Source: Amycolatopsis albispora | GTDB taxonomy: Bacteria; Actinomycetota; Actinomycetes; Mycobacteriales; Pseudonocardiaceae | NCBI RefSeq assembly: GCF_003312875.1 | Contig: NZ_CP015163.1 | Span: 6,944,001 to 7,008,000, forward strand | Length of the DNA stretch: 64,000 nucleotides | Direction of reading: 5' to 3' | Shown here: positions 1 to 8,896 of the stretch, piece by piece | Numbering within the stretch: position 1 is the first letter of the stretch | Layout of the letters: every line of letters begins with the position of its first letter | Translations under genes and position numbers: made by a program | The notes under the pieces: generated by a model | What the model was told of the DNA's origin: nothing | Databases searched by the model: none | Seen by the model: only the letters and a program-made list of their open reading frames with translations

Positions 1-282
1 GTGCTGGCCACCACCACCTTCGAGGAGCTGGACGAGGGCGTCCGGATCGCCAACGAAACGCGGTTCGGCCTGGCCGCCTCGGTGTGGACGGCCGACCTGC
101 GCACCGCGCACCGGGTGGCCGCCCGGCTGCGGGCGGGCACGGTGTGGGTCAACACCTTCGACGCCAGCGACGTGATCACCCCGTTCGGCGGGTTCGGCGA
201 AACCGGTGGCGGGCGCGACAAGTCGCTGCACGCGCTCGACGGCTACACCGGGCTCAAGACGACCTGGTTCGATCTGTCGTGA
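1..282 (+). CDS. Aldehyde dehydrogenase, C-terminal fragment (cut by window edge)
   Basis: The frame is open from base 1 to the TGA at 280-282 and holds the last ~93 residues of an NAD(P)-dependent aldehyde dehydrogenase, which oxidises aldehydes to acids. The end of the family fold is visible: the segment FGLAASVWTADL, the strand AGTVWVNTFD, and the FGGFGETGGGRDKS region that packs near the active site. The catalytic Cys and Glu lie upstream of the window, so substrate cannot be inferred. The true start is outside the window; the GTG at base 1 is only an internal codon. Its stop overlaps the start of the next gene (GTGA), so the two are probably co-translated as an aldehyde/alcohol oxidation pair. 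Confidence 0.9.
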   Translation: MLATTTFEELDEGVRIANETRFGLAASVWTADLRTAHRVAARLRAGTVWVNTFDASDVITPFGGFGETGGGRDKSLHALDGYTGLKTTWFDLS

Positions 283-1334
283 AAACGCGGGTGGAGTTCG
301 GCATCGGGGCCACCGGCGCGCTGCCCGCGCTGGTCGATGACCTCGGGTACCGGCGCGCGTTCGTGGTCACCGACAACGGGTTGCGGGCCACCGGTGTGCT
401 CGGGCGGGTGCTGCGAACGCTGGAACGCGCCGGAATTCCTTACGGCTGTTACGAAAGCGTGCGCGCCAATCCGTCGGTCTCGATCATCGAGGAGGGCGGG
501 CAGGTGCTGCGTCGGTACGGCGAAGCCGCGGTGATCGGCGTCGGTGGTGGTTCGGCGCTGGACGCGGCCAAGGCGATTTCGCTGCAGGCGGCCGGGCCCG
601 GTGCGGACGGCCAGCCGGTGATCGCCATCCCGACCACCGCGGGCACGGGCGCGGAGACCAACGGCTTCGGCGTGTTCGAGGACGCCGGGCGGAAGGTCTA
701 CTGGGGACACGAGTCGGTCCGGCCGGTGGCCGTGGTGCTGGACCCGGAGCTGACCGTCGGGCTGCCGCCGCGGGTCACCGCGGTGACCGGCGTGGACGCG
801 CTGGTGCACGGGATCGAGTCGCTGTCGTCGCCGCGTGCGGACTCGGAGTCGATCCGGTACGCGGGCCGGGCCATCGCGAAGGTGACGCGGTGGCTGCCGG
901 TGGCCGTGCGGGACGGGGCGAACCTGGAGGCACGCGCGGGCATGCTGCTCGGCGCGCACCTGGCCGGGCTGGCGCTGACCAGGTCCGGGCTGGGCCTGGT
1001 GCACGGCTTCGGCCACGCGATCACCGCGCGGCTCGGCGTCTCGCACGGGCTGGCGCTCTCCGGCGTGCTGGAGCCGGTGATGCGGTATTCGGCGAGCGCG
1101 GCGGCGCCCGCGTACGCGCAGGTGGCGCTGGCCGGTGGGCACGGTTCGGCGCTCGGCCTGGCCGGTGAGCTGCTGGACCGGGTGGGCGTGCGGCCCACGC
1201 TCGCGCAGCTGGGCGTGACCCGTGAGCTGGTGCCGGAGCTGGCCGCGGCGGCGCTCGCGGATCCGGTCACCGACAACGCGCCGCTGCGGCCGAGCGACCA
1301 GGAGGCGATCGAGCTGCTCGCATCGGCGCTATGA
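279..1334 (+). CDS. Iron-containing (group III) alcohol dehydrogenase
   Basis: Protein of 351 residues from the GTG at 279, which overlaps the upstream stop by four bases. The N-terminal nucleotide-binding half has GVGGGSALDAAKAIS, and the family block PTTAGTGAETNGFGVF follows. The all-helical C-terminal half carries the spaced histidines of the metal site (HGIES and HGFGHAITARLGVSHG). Family members interconvert alcohols or lactaldehyde-type compounds and aldehydes with NAD(H). Coupling to the aldehyde dehydrogenase suggests sequential oxidation of one alcohol, or aldehyde detoxification. Maleylacetate or phosphonoacetaldehyde reductases belong to the same fold and cannot be excluded. Confidence 0.88.
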   Translation: MKTRVEFGIGATGALPALVDDLGYRRAFVVTDNGLRATGVLGRVLRTLERAGIPYGCYESVRANPSVSIIEEGGQVLRRYGEAAVIGVGGGSALDAAKAISLQAAGPGADGQPVIAIPTTAGTGAETNGFGVFEDAGRKVYWGHESVRPVAVVLDPELTVGLPPRVTAVTGVDALVHGIESLSSPRADSESIRYAGRAIAKVTRWLPVAVRDGANLEARAGMLLGAHLAGLALTRSGLGLVHGFGHAITARLGVSHGLALSGVLEPVMRYSASAAAPAYAQVALAGGHGSALGLAGELLDRVGVRPTLAQLGVTRELVPELAAAALADPVTDNAPLRPSDQEAIELLASAL

Positions 1335-1400
1335 GCCACTCGTGGGGCGGGCGACCATCTAGGATCGGGCGGGAGATCCGCGGTCGCTTGGAGGTACGCA

Positions 1401-4238
1401 GTGTCGGAGGAGCCACGCCGGCCGAGGCACGCCGCGCCGGACGAGTCCGGCGGTGGCTGGACCGAGCCGCCCGCGGACGGCGAGCCGGGCACCGGCTGGC
1501 GCCTGTCCCCGAACGTGCTCGGCGGCGGTGACCAGGCCCCCGAGGACGACCGAACCACCCACCACCCCGGGCGGCGCCCGGCGCAGGACCAGCCGACCGT
1601 GCAGGGCCTGCGTCCGGTGCAGCGCCAGGGCCCACCCAGCCAGCCGTTCGCGGCGCACGGTCAGGCCGCGGCACCGAGCCAGCAGGCGGGGCAGTCACCC
1701 ACCGGCCAGCCGTCGCAGACCAGCCAGCCCCCGCAGGCGGGGCAGCCCAGCCAGTCCCAGCGAACCGGCCAACCGAGCCAGTCGCAGCAGCCGAGCGCGC
1801 AGTCCGGGCAGCCGAGCAAGACCGGGCAGCCCAGCCAGCCGCAGGGGGTGCGTCCCGGCCAGGTGCCGCGCCGCCAGCCCCAGCAGCTCCAGCAGCCCGC
1901 GGGTGACCCGCAGCCGACCAGCGTCCTGGCCGCTCCTGCCCCCGCGACCCAGAGCATCACGCCACCCCCGCCGATGCCCGAGCCGAGCGGCCCGATGCAG
2001 CTGCCCGACCCCGGCACCGAGAGCGTGCTCCCGCCCAGCAGCAGCGACGGCATCGCCCCCGGCACCGGCCGGGGCACCGGAACCGGCACCGGCACGGGCA
2101 CCGGCCCGCACACCGGCTCCGGCGCCTTCCCCGGCACCTCCCGCCGCACCGGCTCGCGCACCTCCCGCCGCGGCCGCCTCGGCGCGGGACTGGTCGACGT
2201 GCCGCAGGTGCCCTACCGCGACCCGGCCTCCGCCGTGCTCACCGATCCGGTGGTGTCGGAGGAGAAGCGCTTCTGCGGCAACTGCGGCGCCAAGGTCGGC
2301 CGCGGCAAGGACGGCAAGCCCGGCGCGCCGGAGGGCGTGTGCGCCAAGTGCGGCAACGCCTTCTCGTTCAAGCCGAAGCTGCGCCCCCACGAGATCGTCG
2401 GCGGGCAGTACGAGGTGCTCGGCGCGCTGGCCTACGGCGGGCTCGGCTGGATCTACCTGGCCCAGGACCACAACGTCAGCGACCGCTGGGTTGTCCTCAA
2501 AGGACTGATCGACACCGGCGACGCCACCGCGATGGCCGCCGCGGTGAACGAAACCCGGTTCCTGGCCGAGGTCGAGCACCCGAACATCGTCAAGATCTAC
2601 AACTTCGTGCAGCACCCGGACTCGGTCACCGGCAACTCCGTCGGCTACATCGTGATGGAGTACATCGGCGGGCAGTCGCTGCGGCAGCTGGCGCTGGCGC
2701 ACCACCGCACCGCCGGGCGCGCCGAGCCGCTGCCGATCGGCCAGGTGATCGCGTACGGGCTGGAGATCCTGCCCGCCATGGGTTATCTGCACAGCCAGAA
2801 CCTGCTCTACTGCGACCTCAAGCCAGACAATGTGATCCAGACCCACGAGCAGCTCAAGCTGATCGACATGGGCGCGGTGCGGCGGATGGACGACTACGAG
2901 AGCCCGCTGTTCTTCACCACCGGCTACAGCGCGCCGGAGCTGGCCACGCACGGCGCGTCGGTGGCTTCTGACCTCTACACCGTCGGCCGCACGCTGGCCG
3001 TGCTGAGCTTCGAGTTCACCGGCTACACCAACAAGTACAAGACCACGCTGCCGCCTGCCGACCAGGTGCCGCTGTTCGCCCTCTTCGGTTCGTACCACCG
3101 GTTCCTGAAGCGGTCCACGCACGCCGACCCGGACCGCCGGTTCCTCTCCGCCGAGGAGATGGCCGACCAGCTCACCGGCGTGCTGCGCGAGATCATGGCG
3201 ATGGGCACCGGGAAACCGCGGCCCGGCGCGTCCACCGTGTTCGGGCCGGAGACCCGCTCGTTCGGCGTGGACATGGTGGTGCCCGAGACCGGTCAGCCGG
3301 TGCCGCTGCCCAGCCCGGACGACGTGGTGGCCGGGCTGCCGGTGCCGCAGGTCGACACCGACGACCCGGCGGCGGGCGTGCTGGCCACCACCGCGGCGGC
3401 CGATCCGCGGGAGGCGATCGAGGCGCTGGTGAACGCGCCGCACAACTCGATCGAGGTGCGGCTGCGGATCGTGCGGGCGCGGATCGAGCTGGGCGAGCTG
3501 GCCGAGGCGAACCGCCAGCTGCAGGCCGCGCAGTACCTCGCGGTGAAGAACGGCTTCCCGCACGACTGGCGGATCGACTGGTACCGCGGGCTGATCGAGC
3601 TGGCGGGCGGGCGGCCGCGGGTGGCGCAGGTGGCCTTCGACGCCGTCTACGACGAGCTGCCCGGTGAGATCGCACCCAAGCTGGCGCTGGCGATCAGCGC
3701 GGAGGCCAACGGTGACCACTTCGGCGCGTCGCGGTTCTACGAGCTGGTGTGGAAAACCGACCACAGCTACGTCAGCGCGGCTTTCGGGCTGGCGCGGGTG
3801 TACCTGGCGCAGGGCGCGCGAGCGGGTGCGATCGAGGTGCTCGAGTCGGTTTCGTCCTCGTCCTCGCACTACATCGCCGCGCAGGTGGCCGCGATCAAGA
3901 TCAAGTCCCGGCCGAACCGCGAGTCCGGGATGGCCTCGGACCGCGACCTGGTCGAGGCCGGCGCGCGGCTGGAACGCCTGTCGCTCGACGCGGAACGCCG
4001 CACCCAGCTCTCGGCCGAGGTGCTGGAAGCGGCGTACGGCTTCGTGCGCGCGGGCGGGGCGAAGCCGGAGACGCACCGCGGCATGAAGGTGCTCGGCTGC
4101 GAGCTGGGCTCGGAGCGGGAGCTGCGGTTCGGGCTGGAACGCTGCTACCGCACGCTCGCGCGGCTCGCGGGCACGGCGGACCAGCGAATCGCCTTGGTGG
4201 ACAAGGCAAACGCGATCCGCCCCCGCACGCTGACCTAA
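1401..4238 (+). CDS. pknG: Serine/threonine protein kinase PknG
   Basis: Protein of 945 residues starting at GTG 1401 behind GGAGG. Order: a ~285-residue Pro/Gln/Ser-rich region ending in Gly-Thr repeats, a rubredoxin-like zinc/iron site (CGNCG near 292, CAKCG near 314), a kinase domain, then TPR helices to the end. The kinase has VVLKGL (Lys367), YCDLKPDN (Asp472) and LIDMG where most kinases have DFG; the degenerate metal motif and this order are diagnostic of PknG. In mycobacteria PknG is soluble and controls glutamate metabolism through GarA/OdhI. M. tuberculosis PknG is about 750 residues, so the N-terminus is expanded here. The usual partners glnH and glnX are not next to it. It converges on the phosphoesterase gene with a four-base overlap. 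Confidence 0.97.
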   Translation: MSEEPRRPRHAAPDESGGGWTEPPADGEPGTGWRLSPNVLGGGDQAPEDDRTTHHPGRRPAQDQPTVQGLRPVQRQGPPSQPFAAHGQAAAPSQQAGQSPTGQPSQTSQPPQAGQPSQSQRTGQPSQSQQPSAQSGQPSKTGQPSQPQGVRPGQVPRRQPQQLQQPAGDPQPTSVLAAPAPATQSITPPPPMPEPSGPMQLPDPGTESVLPPSSSDGIAPGTGRGTGTGTGTGTGPHTGSGAFPGTSRRTGSRTSRRGRLGAGLVDVPQVPYRDPASAVLTDPVVSEEKRFCGNCGAKVGRGKDGKPGAPEGVCAKCGNAFSFKPKLRPHEIVGGQYEVLGALAYGGLGWIYLAQDHNVSDRWVVLKGLIDTGDATAMAAAVNETRFLAEVEHPNIVKIYNFVQHPDSVTGNSVGYIVMEYIGGQSLRQLALAHHRTAGRAEPLPIGQVIAYGLEILPAMGYLHSQNLLYCDLKPDNVIQTHEQLKLIDMGAVRRMDDYESPLFFTTGYSAPELATHGASVASDLYTVGRTLAVLSFEFTGYTNKYKTTLPPADQVPLFALFGSYHRFLKRSTHADPDRRFLSAEEMADQLTGVLREIMAMGTGKPRPGASTVFGPETRSFGVDMVVPETGQPVPLPSPDDVVAGLPVPQVDTDDPAAGVLATTAAADPREAIEALVNAPHNSIEVRLRIVRARIELGELAEANRQLQAAQYLAVKNGFPHDWRIDWYRGLIELAGGRPRVAQVAFDAVYDELPGEIAPKLALAISAEANGDHFGASRFYELVWKTDHSYVSAAFGLARVYLAQGARAGAIEVLESVSSSSSHYIAAQVAAIKIKSRPNRESGMASDRDLVEAGARLERLSLDAERRTQLSAEVLEAAYGFVRAGGAKPETHRGMKVLGCELGSERELRFGLERCYRTLARLAGTADQRIALVDKANAIRPRTLT

Positions 4239-5377
4239 GGCGCGCGCAGCTCCACGACGGTGATGTCCGGCGGTGCGCCCACCCGTACCGGCGGACCCCA
4301 GAACCCGGCGCCCCGCGTCACGTAGAGCTGCGTGTTCCCGTGCTGCGAAAGCCCCGCCACCGCGCCCTGCTGCAGGCTCACCAGCAGCTCGAACGGCGTG
4401 ATCTGGCCCCCGTGCGTGTGCCCGGAAAGCTGCAGGTCCACGTCGTGGTCCACGGCGTCCTGCACGTCCACCGGCTGGTGCGCCAGCAACACCACGGCCC
4501 GCGCCGGATCGCGGCCCCGCAACGCCTTCCCGACGTCGGCGTCGTCCTGCCACTGGTACGCCGTCGCATCGTTGACCCCGGCCAGGTCGAAGGTGCCGCC
4601 GTGGTGCGTGATGGACACCCGTTCGTTGCGCAGCGGGCGGATGCCGAGCGTCGGCACGTGGTCGACCCACTCGGTGTACCCCGAGTAGTACTCGTGGTTG
4701 CCGGTCACGAAGAAGGTGCCGTGCGTGCTTCGCAGGTCCCGCAACGGTTCCGCGGCCTCGGCCAGGTGCTCGACGCTGCCGTCCACCAGGTCGCCGACGA
4801 TCGCCACCGCGTCCGGGCGCTGCTCGTTGACCAGGTCCACCACGCGCTGCGTGAACGACCGGCCCAGCAGCGGCCCCAGGTGCACGTCGCTGATCAACGC
4901 GATCCGGAAGCCCGACGCCCGCGGGTCCAGGCGGCGCAGGGTGATCGGCACGCGGGTGACGCTCGGCCCGCCCATCGCCACCGTGGTGCCGTAGCCGACG
5001 ATGCCGACCGCGGCCGCACCGGCGATCGCCGCGGTGCCGCGGGCCAGGAACACCCGGCGGCTCACGCCGGCGATCGGCTCGTCGGACTTCGCCCACTTCC
5101 GCAGGAACAGGCGTGGCACCTCGAGCACCAGCGTGGCCAGCATCAGGTAGTAGAACAACGCCAGCCACAGGTAGCCGGGCCAGGCGAACCACTGCGCCAC
5201 CGCTGGATCGGCCTGCGTGCCGAAGACGAACGCGGCGATCATGAACGCCACGAGCAGGATCAGCGCCACCGCCGCCACCCGGCGCACGAGCCCCGGTGAA
5301 GTGGTGTCGCGGACCAGCCGTTTCCAAATGTAGATGTGCAGGAGCGCCAGGCCCCCGCCGACGACGAGCAGGAACAT
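4235..5377 (-). CDS. Membrane-anchored metallophosphoesterase
   Basis: Protein of 380 residues. About four hydrophobic segments (near 1-15, 31-51, 62-88 and 108-133) precede a calcineurin-like phosphoesterase domain; an RRVFLARG motif before the last segment resembles a twin-arginine signal. Metal ligands are visible in order: DVHLG, GDLVDG, GNHEYY and SGHTHGGQ. The family hydrolyses phosphoesters such as nucleotides or lipid head groups with two metal ions, probably on the outer face of the membrane. Its ATG shares ATGA with the stop of the upstream thioesterase gene, indicating translational coupling. Substrate unknown. Confidence 0.9.
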   Translation of the reverse strand: MFLLVVGGGLALLHIYIWKRLVRDTTSPGLVRRVAAVALILLVAFMIAAFVFGTQADPAVAQWFAWPGYLWLALFYYLMLATLVLEVPRLFLRKWAKSDEPIAGVSRRVFLARGTAAIAGAAAVGIVGYGTTVAMGGPSVTRVPITLRRLDPRASGFRIALISDVHLGPLLGRSFTQRVVDLVNEQRPDAVAIVGDLVDGSVEHLAEAAEPLRDLRSTHGTFFVTGNHEYYSGYTEWVDHVPTLGIRPLRNERVSITHHGGTFDLAGVNDATAYQWQDDADVGKALRGRDPARAVVLLAHQPVDVQDAVDHDVDLQLSGHTHGGQITPFELLVSLQQGAVAGLSQHGNTQLYVTRGAGFWGPPVRVGAPPDITVVELRAP

Positions 5378-5955
5378 CAGGGGTTGATGTCCCAGTCCCG
5401 CTCCGCCGCCCGGCCGCTGGCCTTCAGCCGCTCGACCGACTCCTCACCGGCGTGCTTCGCGAAGTGCTCGAAGCCCACCTGGACGAACAAACCCCGTGCC
5501 CGCAACGCGATCGGGCCGTCCTCGGCGTCGAGGCGGCCGTCCGCGCTGACGTAGATCTTGCGCCCGGCGACCCCGTCGAGCTTGGCGCAGATGAACAGCG
5601 TCGAGCCGACCGGCACCGGCTGCACGAAGTCGGTCTCCAGCTTCCCGGTGACCGCGGGACGGCGCAGCAGGTGCCCGACGGTGGCGCCGAGCGCCTCGTC
5701 GAAGGCACACGCCAGCAGCCCGCCGTGGGCCAGGCCTGGCGCGCCCTGGTGCGCCTCGGTGACCAGGAACTGCGAGTGCACGGTGCCGCCGTCGCCGACG
5801 GTCGAGCGCAACCGCAGCCCGGCGTCCTGCTGGTCACCGCACCCGAAGCAGTGCTCGTAGTGCATGCCGAGCTTCGTGCCCGCCGGCGGCGCCTGCGGGT
5901 GCGGAACCGCGGGCTCGGTCTCCACCGGAGGCCACGGCTGGGCGGACTTCGTCAT
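5377..5955 (-). CDS. PaaI/YigI-type hotdog-fold thioesterase
   Basis: Protein of 192 residues with a ~25-residue Pro-rich N-terminus and then a single hotdog domain. Family signs are HYEHCFGCGDQQDAGL at the N-terminal edge and HGGLLACAFDEALGA, whose acidic residues sit on the central helix of this fold. Members hydrolyse acyl-CoA thioesters. It is first in a two-gene minus-strand unit with the membrane phosphoesterase. The short gap upstream (5956-5998) leads to the MFS gene on the same strand, so a longer transcript is possible. Acyl specificity cannot be read from sequence. Confidence 0.85.
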   Translation of the reverse strand: MTKSAQPWPPVETEPAVPHPQAPPAGTKLGMHYEHCFGCGDQQDAGLRLRSTVGDGGTVHSQFLVTEAHQGAPGLAHGGLLACAFDEALGATVGHLLRRPAVTGKLETDFVQPVPVGSTLFICAKLDGVAGRKIYVSADGRLDAEDGPIALRARGLFVQVGFEHFAKHAGEESVERLKASGRAAERDWDINP

Positions 5956-5998
5956 GCGCCCACGGTAATACGACTACGCGAAGTGGTTGAAAGCGCAC

Positions 5999-7396
5999 TT
6001 ATTTCGCGGGCTGTTCGGCCACGGCGGCCCGCTGTCCGCGCCGCGCGATCCGCGAGCTGACGATGCCGCGCAGCGACACCCCGGCCGTTTCCGGCAGCAG
6101 CAGGATCGGGATCGCGGCGATCGCCCCGGCCGCCATCAGGTAGAAGGCGGGCCACAGCGTGTTGCCGGTGGCGTCGACCAGCGAGCCGACGATGTACGGC
6201 GCGGTACCGGCGAAGGCCGCGGTGGAGAAGTTGTAGCCGATCGAGAAGGCGCCGTAGCGGACCTGCGTCGGGAACATCGCGGGCAGCGTGGACGCCACCA
6301 CCGACAGGAACAGCACCAGGCACAGCCCGAACATCGCCAGCCCGCCGCCGAGCATCAGCACGTTCACGCCGGTCTCGGTCTTGCTGTGCTCCATCAGGGT
6401 GAACGCCGGGATCGGCACCACCAGGAAGCCCGCGCAGCAGGTGATCAGGATGGGTTTCCGGCCGATCCGGTCGGACAGCGAGCCGATCGGCACGATCACC
6501 ACCAGCATGCCGAGGATCACCGCCATCACGATCAGCAGCGGCGCGTGGCCGTCGAGCTGGAGCACGTCCTTGAGATAGGTCTCGATGTAGCCGAACATCA
6601 TCCAGTCGCCCACGTTGAGCAGGATGACCAGGCCGATCAGGTGCAGGATCGAGCGCCAGTGCTTGCTGAACAGCTCCTTCAGCGGCGACTTCGAGACCTG
6701 CTTGGCCTTCTCGATCTCCTGGAACACCGGCGTGTCCTCGAGCCGGTTCCGCAGGTAGAGCCCGACCAGGCCGAGCGGCCCGGCGAGCAGGAACGGGATG
6801 CGCCAGCCCCATTCGGCCATCGCCTCGTTGCCGAGCAGCACGGTCGCCAGCGTCACCGTGCCGGCGCCGAGGAAGAACCCGACCAGCGTGCCGAACTCCA
6901 GCCAGCTGCCGAGGAAACCGCGCTTGCGGTCCGGCGCGTACTCGGCGATGAAGGTGGCCGCACCGCCGTACTCACCACCGGCGGAGAAGCCCTGGAGCCC
7001 GCGCAGCAGGATGACCAGCACCGCGGCCGCGGGCCCGATGGTCTCCCACGAGGGCAGCAGCCCGATCACGAAGGTGGAGCCCGACATCAGGATCACCGTC
7101 AGCGCGAGCACCCGCTGCCTGCCCAGCTTGTCGCCGAGCGGGCCGAGCACGAAGCTGCCGAAGGGCCGGATCACGAAGGTGACCGCGAGCAGCGCGAACG
7201 TGGCGAGCGCGCCTTCGGAGGTGCTGCTCGCGTTGAAGAAGACTTGCCCGAGGATGGCCGGCATGAAGCCGAAGACCCCGAAGTCGTACCACTCGATGCA
7301 GTTGCCCATCGCCGAACCGGCGACGGCTTTCCGGATCTGCTTCGGATCCGCTTCCCGCGGCGCCGAGTCCGTGGCGCCCACCGCCTGATCGCTCAT
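5999..7396 (-). CDS. MFS transporter, metabolite:H+ symporter (ProP/ShiA-like)
   Basis: Protein of 465 residues with twelve hydrophobic segments. The start NCIEWYDFGVFGF and the loop GPLGDKLGRQRVL are signatures of the MHS branch, which imports organic acids, betaines or aromatic acids with protons. RGLQGFSAGGEYGG in helix 5 and the second-half loop GSLSDRIGRKP support this. A long central loop carries FQEIEKAKQVSKSPLKELF. The substrate is not predictable: no catabolic gene for an organic acid is adjacent. Confidence 0.92.
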   Translation of the reverse strand: MSDQAVGATDSAPREADPKQIRKAVAGSAMGNCIEWYDFGVFGFMPAILGQVFFNASSTSEGALATFALLAVTFVIRPFGSFVLGPLGDKLGRQRVLALTVILMSGSTFVIGLLPSWETIGPAAAVLVILLRGLQGFSAGGEYGGAATFIAEYAPDRKRGFLGSWLEFGTLVGFFLGAGTVTLATVLLGNEAMAEWGWRIPFLLAGPLGLVGLYLRNRLEDTPVFQEIEKAKQVSKSPLKELFSKHWRSILHLIGLVILLNVGDWMMFGYIETYLKDVLQLDGHAPLLIVMAVILGMLVVIVPIGSLSDRIGRKPILITCCAGFLVVPIPAFTLMEHSKTETGVNVLMLGGGLAMFGLCLVLFLSVVASTLPAMFPTQVRYGAFSIGYNFSTAAFAGTAPYIVGSLVDATGNTLWPAFYLMAAGAIAAIPILLLPETAGVSLRGIVSSRIARRGQRAAVAEQPAK

Positions 7397-7428
7397 CCGT
7401 CGACCCTAAAACGGCTGTTGGAAACTTT

Positions 7429-7902
7429 CTAGCCGGGTGCAGAAGTGGGCGGTGGCGGTTGCGTCGAAGGCGCGACATTCGGTATCCGCGGTTCCGACGA
7501 TCGCGGCATCGCCGCAGGTGAGGAGCTCTTCACCGGGGCCTGCTGTGGCGGGTCGGGAATCGTGGGCTTGCTTTCGGTGGACTTTTCGGATGGTGCGGGC
7601 GGAACGGAATCTCCCGGCAATTCCGGCACGGTTGTCGACGACGGTGTTTCGATGGTCAGTCCCGGCCCGGCAGGCGGTACCGGAGCCGGTGGCGTGGGCG
7701 TGGCGGCACCGCCGGTGAAAAAGACCACCAGCACGGCCACGCCGATCGTGGTGCCGGCGCTCGCGGCGATCGCGAGCCGTTTGCGCACCCGCCGGATCCG
7801 CGTGCCGCGGGCGGCGATCTCCTCCGGGCGCAGCCCCAGCGGCGGCCCTTCGCCCGCGCCGGTGGTGGCCAGCAGCCGCCGGATGTCTTCGTGTTCGGTC
7901 AT
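7429..7902 (-). CDS. Single-pass membrane protein paired with SigE-type sigma factor (putative anti-sigma)
   Basis: Protein of 157 residues: ~40 charged N-terminal residues, a basic stretch RIRRVRKRLA, one membrane helix near 44-64, then a Pro/Ser/Thr-rich tail predicted outside the cell. It starts at ATG 7902 behind a strong AAGGAGG, and its start overlaps the sigma-factor stop (ATGA). Small single-pass proteins next to SigE-family sigma genes often act as their regulators; that role is inferred from position, since no ZAS zinc motif or known anti-sigma domain is visible. The tail is low complexity and would be poorly conserved. Confidence 0.7.
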   Translation of the reverse strand: MTEHEDIRRLLATTGAGEGPPLGLRPEEIAARGTRIRRVRKRLAIAASAGTTIGVAVLVVFFTGGAATPTPPAPVPPAGPGLTIETPSSTTVPELPGDSVPPAPSEKSTESKPTIPDPPQQAPVKSSSPAAMPRSSEPRIPNVAPSTQPPPPTSAPG

Positions 7903-8450
7903 GCGCTGCCTCCTTTCGACGTGAGCGAGAGTTCGTGGAAGTGCGGGCCGAGCCGGTCGCGCAGGGTGGCCAGGCCGCGTGCGCTCTGGCTCTTCACCGT
8001 GCCGGTGGAGCAGCGCAGGGCCGCGGCGGTCTCCTCCACGCTCAGATCGTGCCAAAACCGCAGCACCAGCACGGCACGCTGCTTCGGCGGCACGGCCGCG
8101 AGCGCACGCAGCACCAGCATGCGCTGCTCGGGACCGCCCTCCTCGCCCGCCTGCTCCGGCGGCAGGTCGGTGAGCTGCTCGCGGCGGCGCCACGGCCGTC
8201 GGCGTTCGGCGAGAAAGGTCCTGGTGACCACCTGGCGGGCGTAGGCGTCGAGGCGGTCGTGCCGGTCGAGCTTCGGCCACGCCAGGTAGAGCTTGAGCAA
8301 CGCCGCCTGGGTCAGGTCCTCGGCGTGGTGCCAGTCGCCGCAGAGCAGGTAGGCGGTGGACCGCAGCTGGTGCGCGCGCTCGCCGAAGAACCGGGCGAAC
8401 TCGTCGTCGTACGACGAGCCCGGCCCGGTCGGTGCGGTCCGGTGCTTCAA
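7899..8450 (-). CDS. RNA polymerase sigma factor, SigE-family ECF type
   Basis: Protein of about 183 residues. Region 2 is visible as FARFFGERAHQLRSTAYLL followed by HAEDLTQAALLKLYLAW, and region 4 as VPPKQRAVLVLRFWHDLS with the helix-turn-helix EETAAALRCSTGTVKSQ. The FxxFV/L start and short length match the actinobacterial SigE-family. I chose TTG 8450, four bases after the stop of the upstream gene; no better ATG/GTG lies in frame, so the start is uncertain by some residues. It sits between a Pro-rich exported protein and a membrane partner gene, in a tight three-gene unit. Confidence 0.88.
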   Translation of the reverse strand: MKHRTAPTGPGSSYDDEFARFFGERAHQLRSTAYLLCGDWHHAEDLTQAALLKLYLAWPKLDRHDRLDAYARQVVTRTFLAERRRPWRRREQLTDLPPEQAGEEGGPEQRMLVLRALAAVPPKQRAVLVLRFWHDLSVEETAAALRCSTGTVKSQSARGLATLRDRLGPHFHELSLTSKGGSA

Positions 8451-8454
8451 CGGG

Positions 8455-8805
8455 TCAGCGGTTGTCGCCCGTCGGCCCGGCCGGGATCGCCTTCGGCACA
8501 CCGGGAACGGCGGGCTTCTGCGACGGCGGCGCTGGAGCCGCGGACGGCTTCGGGTCGACGGGCTGCGGCTCGGCGGGCTTCGACGAGGTCGGCTCGGCCG
8601 TGGGCGCCGGCGGCACGGTGGGCACCGGGGCGGGCGGCGTGACCTGGGTGGGCGGGGCTGGCTGCGCGGTGGGCGCCGGCTGGACGGGCGCCGGGACCGG
8701 CGGCGCGACCTCGGGCGAGGTGGTGCTGGCCAGCGCGGGCACGGTGATCGCCGCACCGGCGGCGAGCAGCAGGGCTCCGGCCCCGAGCACGATTCGAGTA
8801 CGCAA
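8455..8805 (-). CDS. Exported proline-rich protein, unknown function
   Basis: Protein of 116 residues with a clear signal peptide (RTRIVLGAGALLLAAGAA, ending near ALA-S). The mature part is almost wholly Pro, Ala, Thr and Val with short PAP/PPAP runs, the composition of a cell-wall-spanning linker. There is no cysteine or recognisable domain. Its stop is four bases before the sigma start, so it is probably co-expressed with the sigma factor and its membrane partner. Low complexity rules out homology-based function; a wall-stress sensor or wall structural role is possible. Confidence 0.6.
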   Translation of the reverse strand: MRTRIVLGAGALLLAAGAAITVPALASTTSPEVAPPVPAPVQPAPTAQPAPPTQVTPPAPVPTVPPAPTAEPTSSKPAEPQPVDPKPSAAPAPPSQKPAVPGVPKAIPAGPTGDNR

Positions 8806-8896
8806 TTCGGCTCCTACTCAACGGAAGCCGCCGGGGTGCGGCGGCACTTGCACAGTCAGACATGCGCCGCCGCACCTCCCGGGTTGCATCGATTTT

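Noticed and set aside
1695..5327. A minus-strand open frame of 1210 codons opposite pknG
   Set aside because: It is a GC-skew artefact: its translation is Arg/Gly/Ala-rich with no domain, while pknG on the other strand has full family motifs and a good ribosome site.
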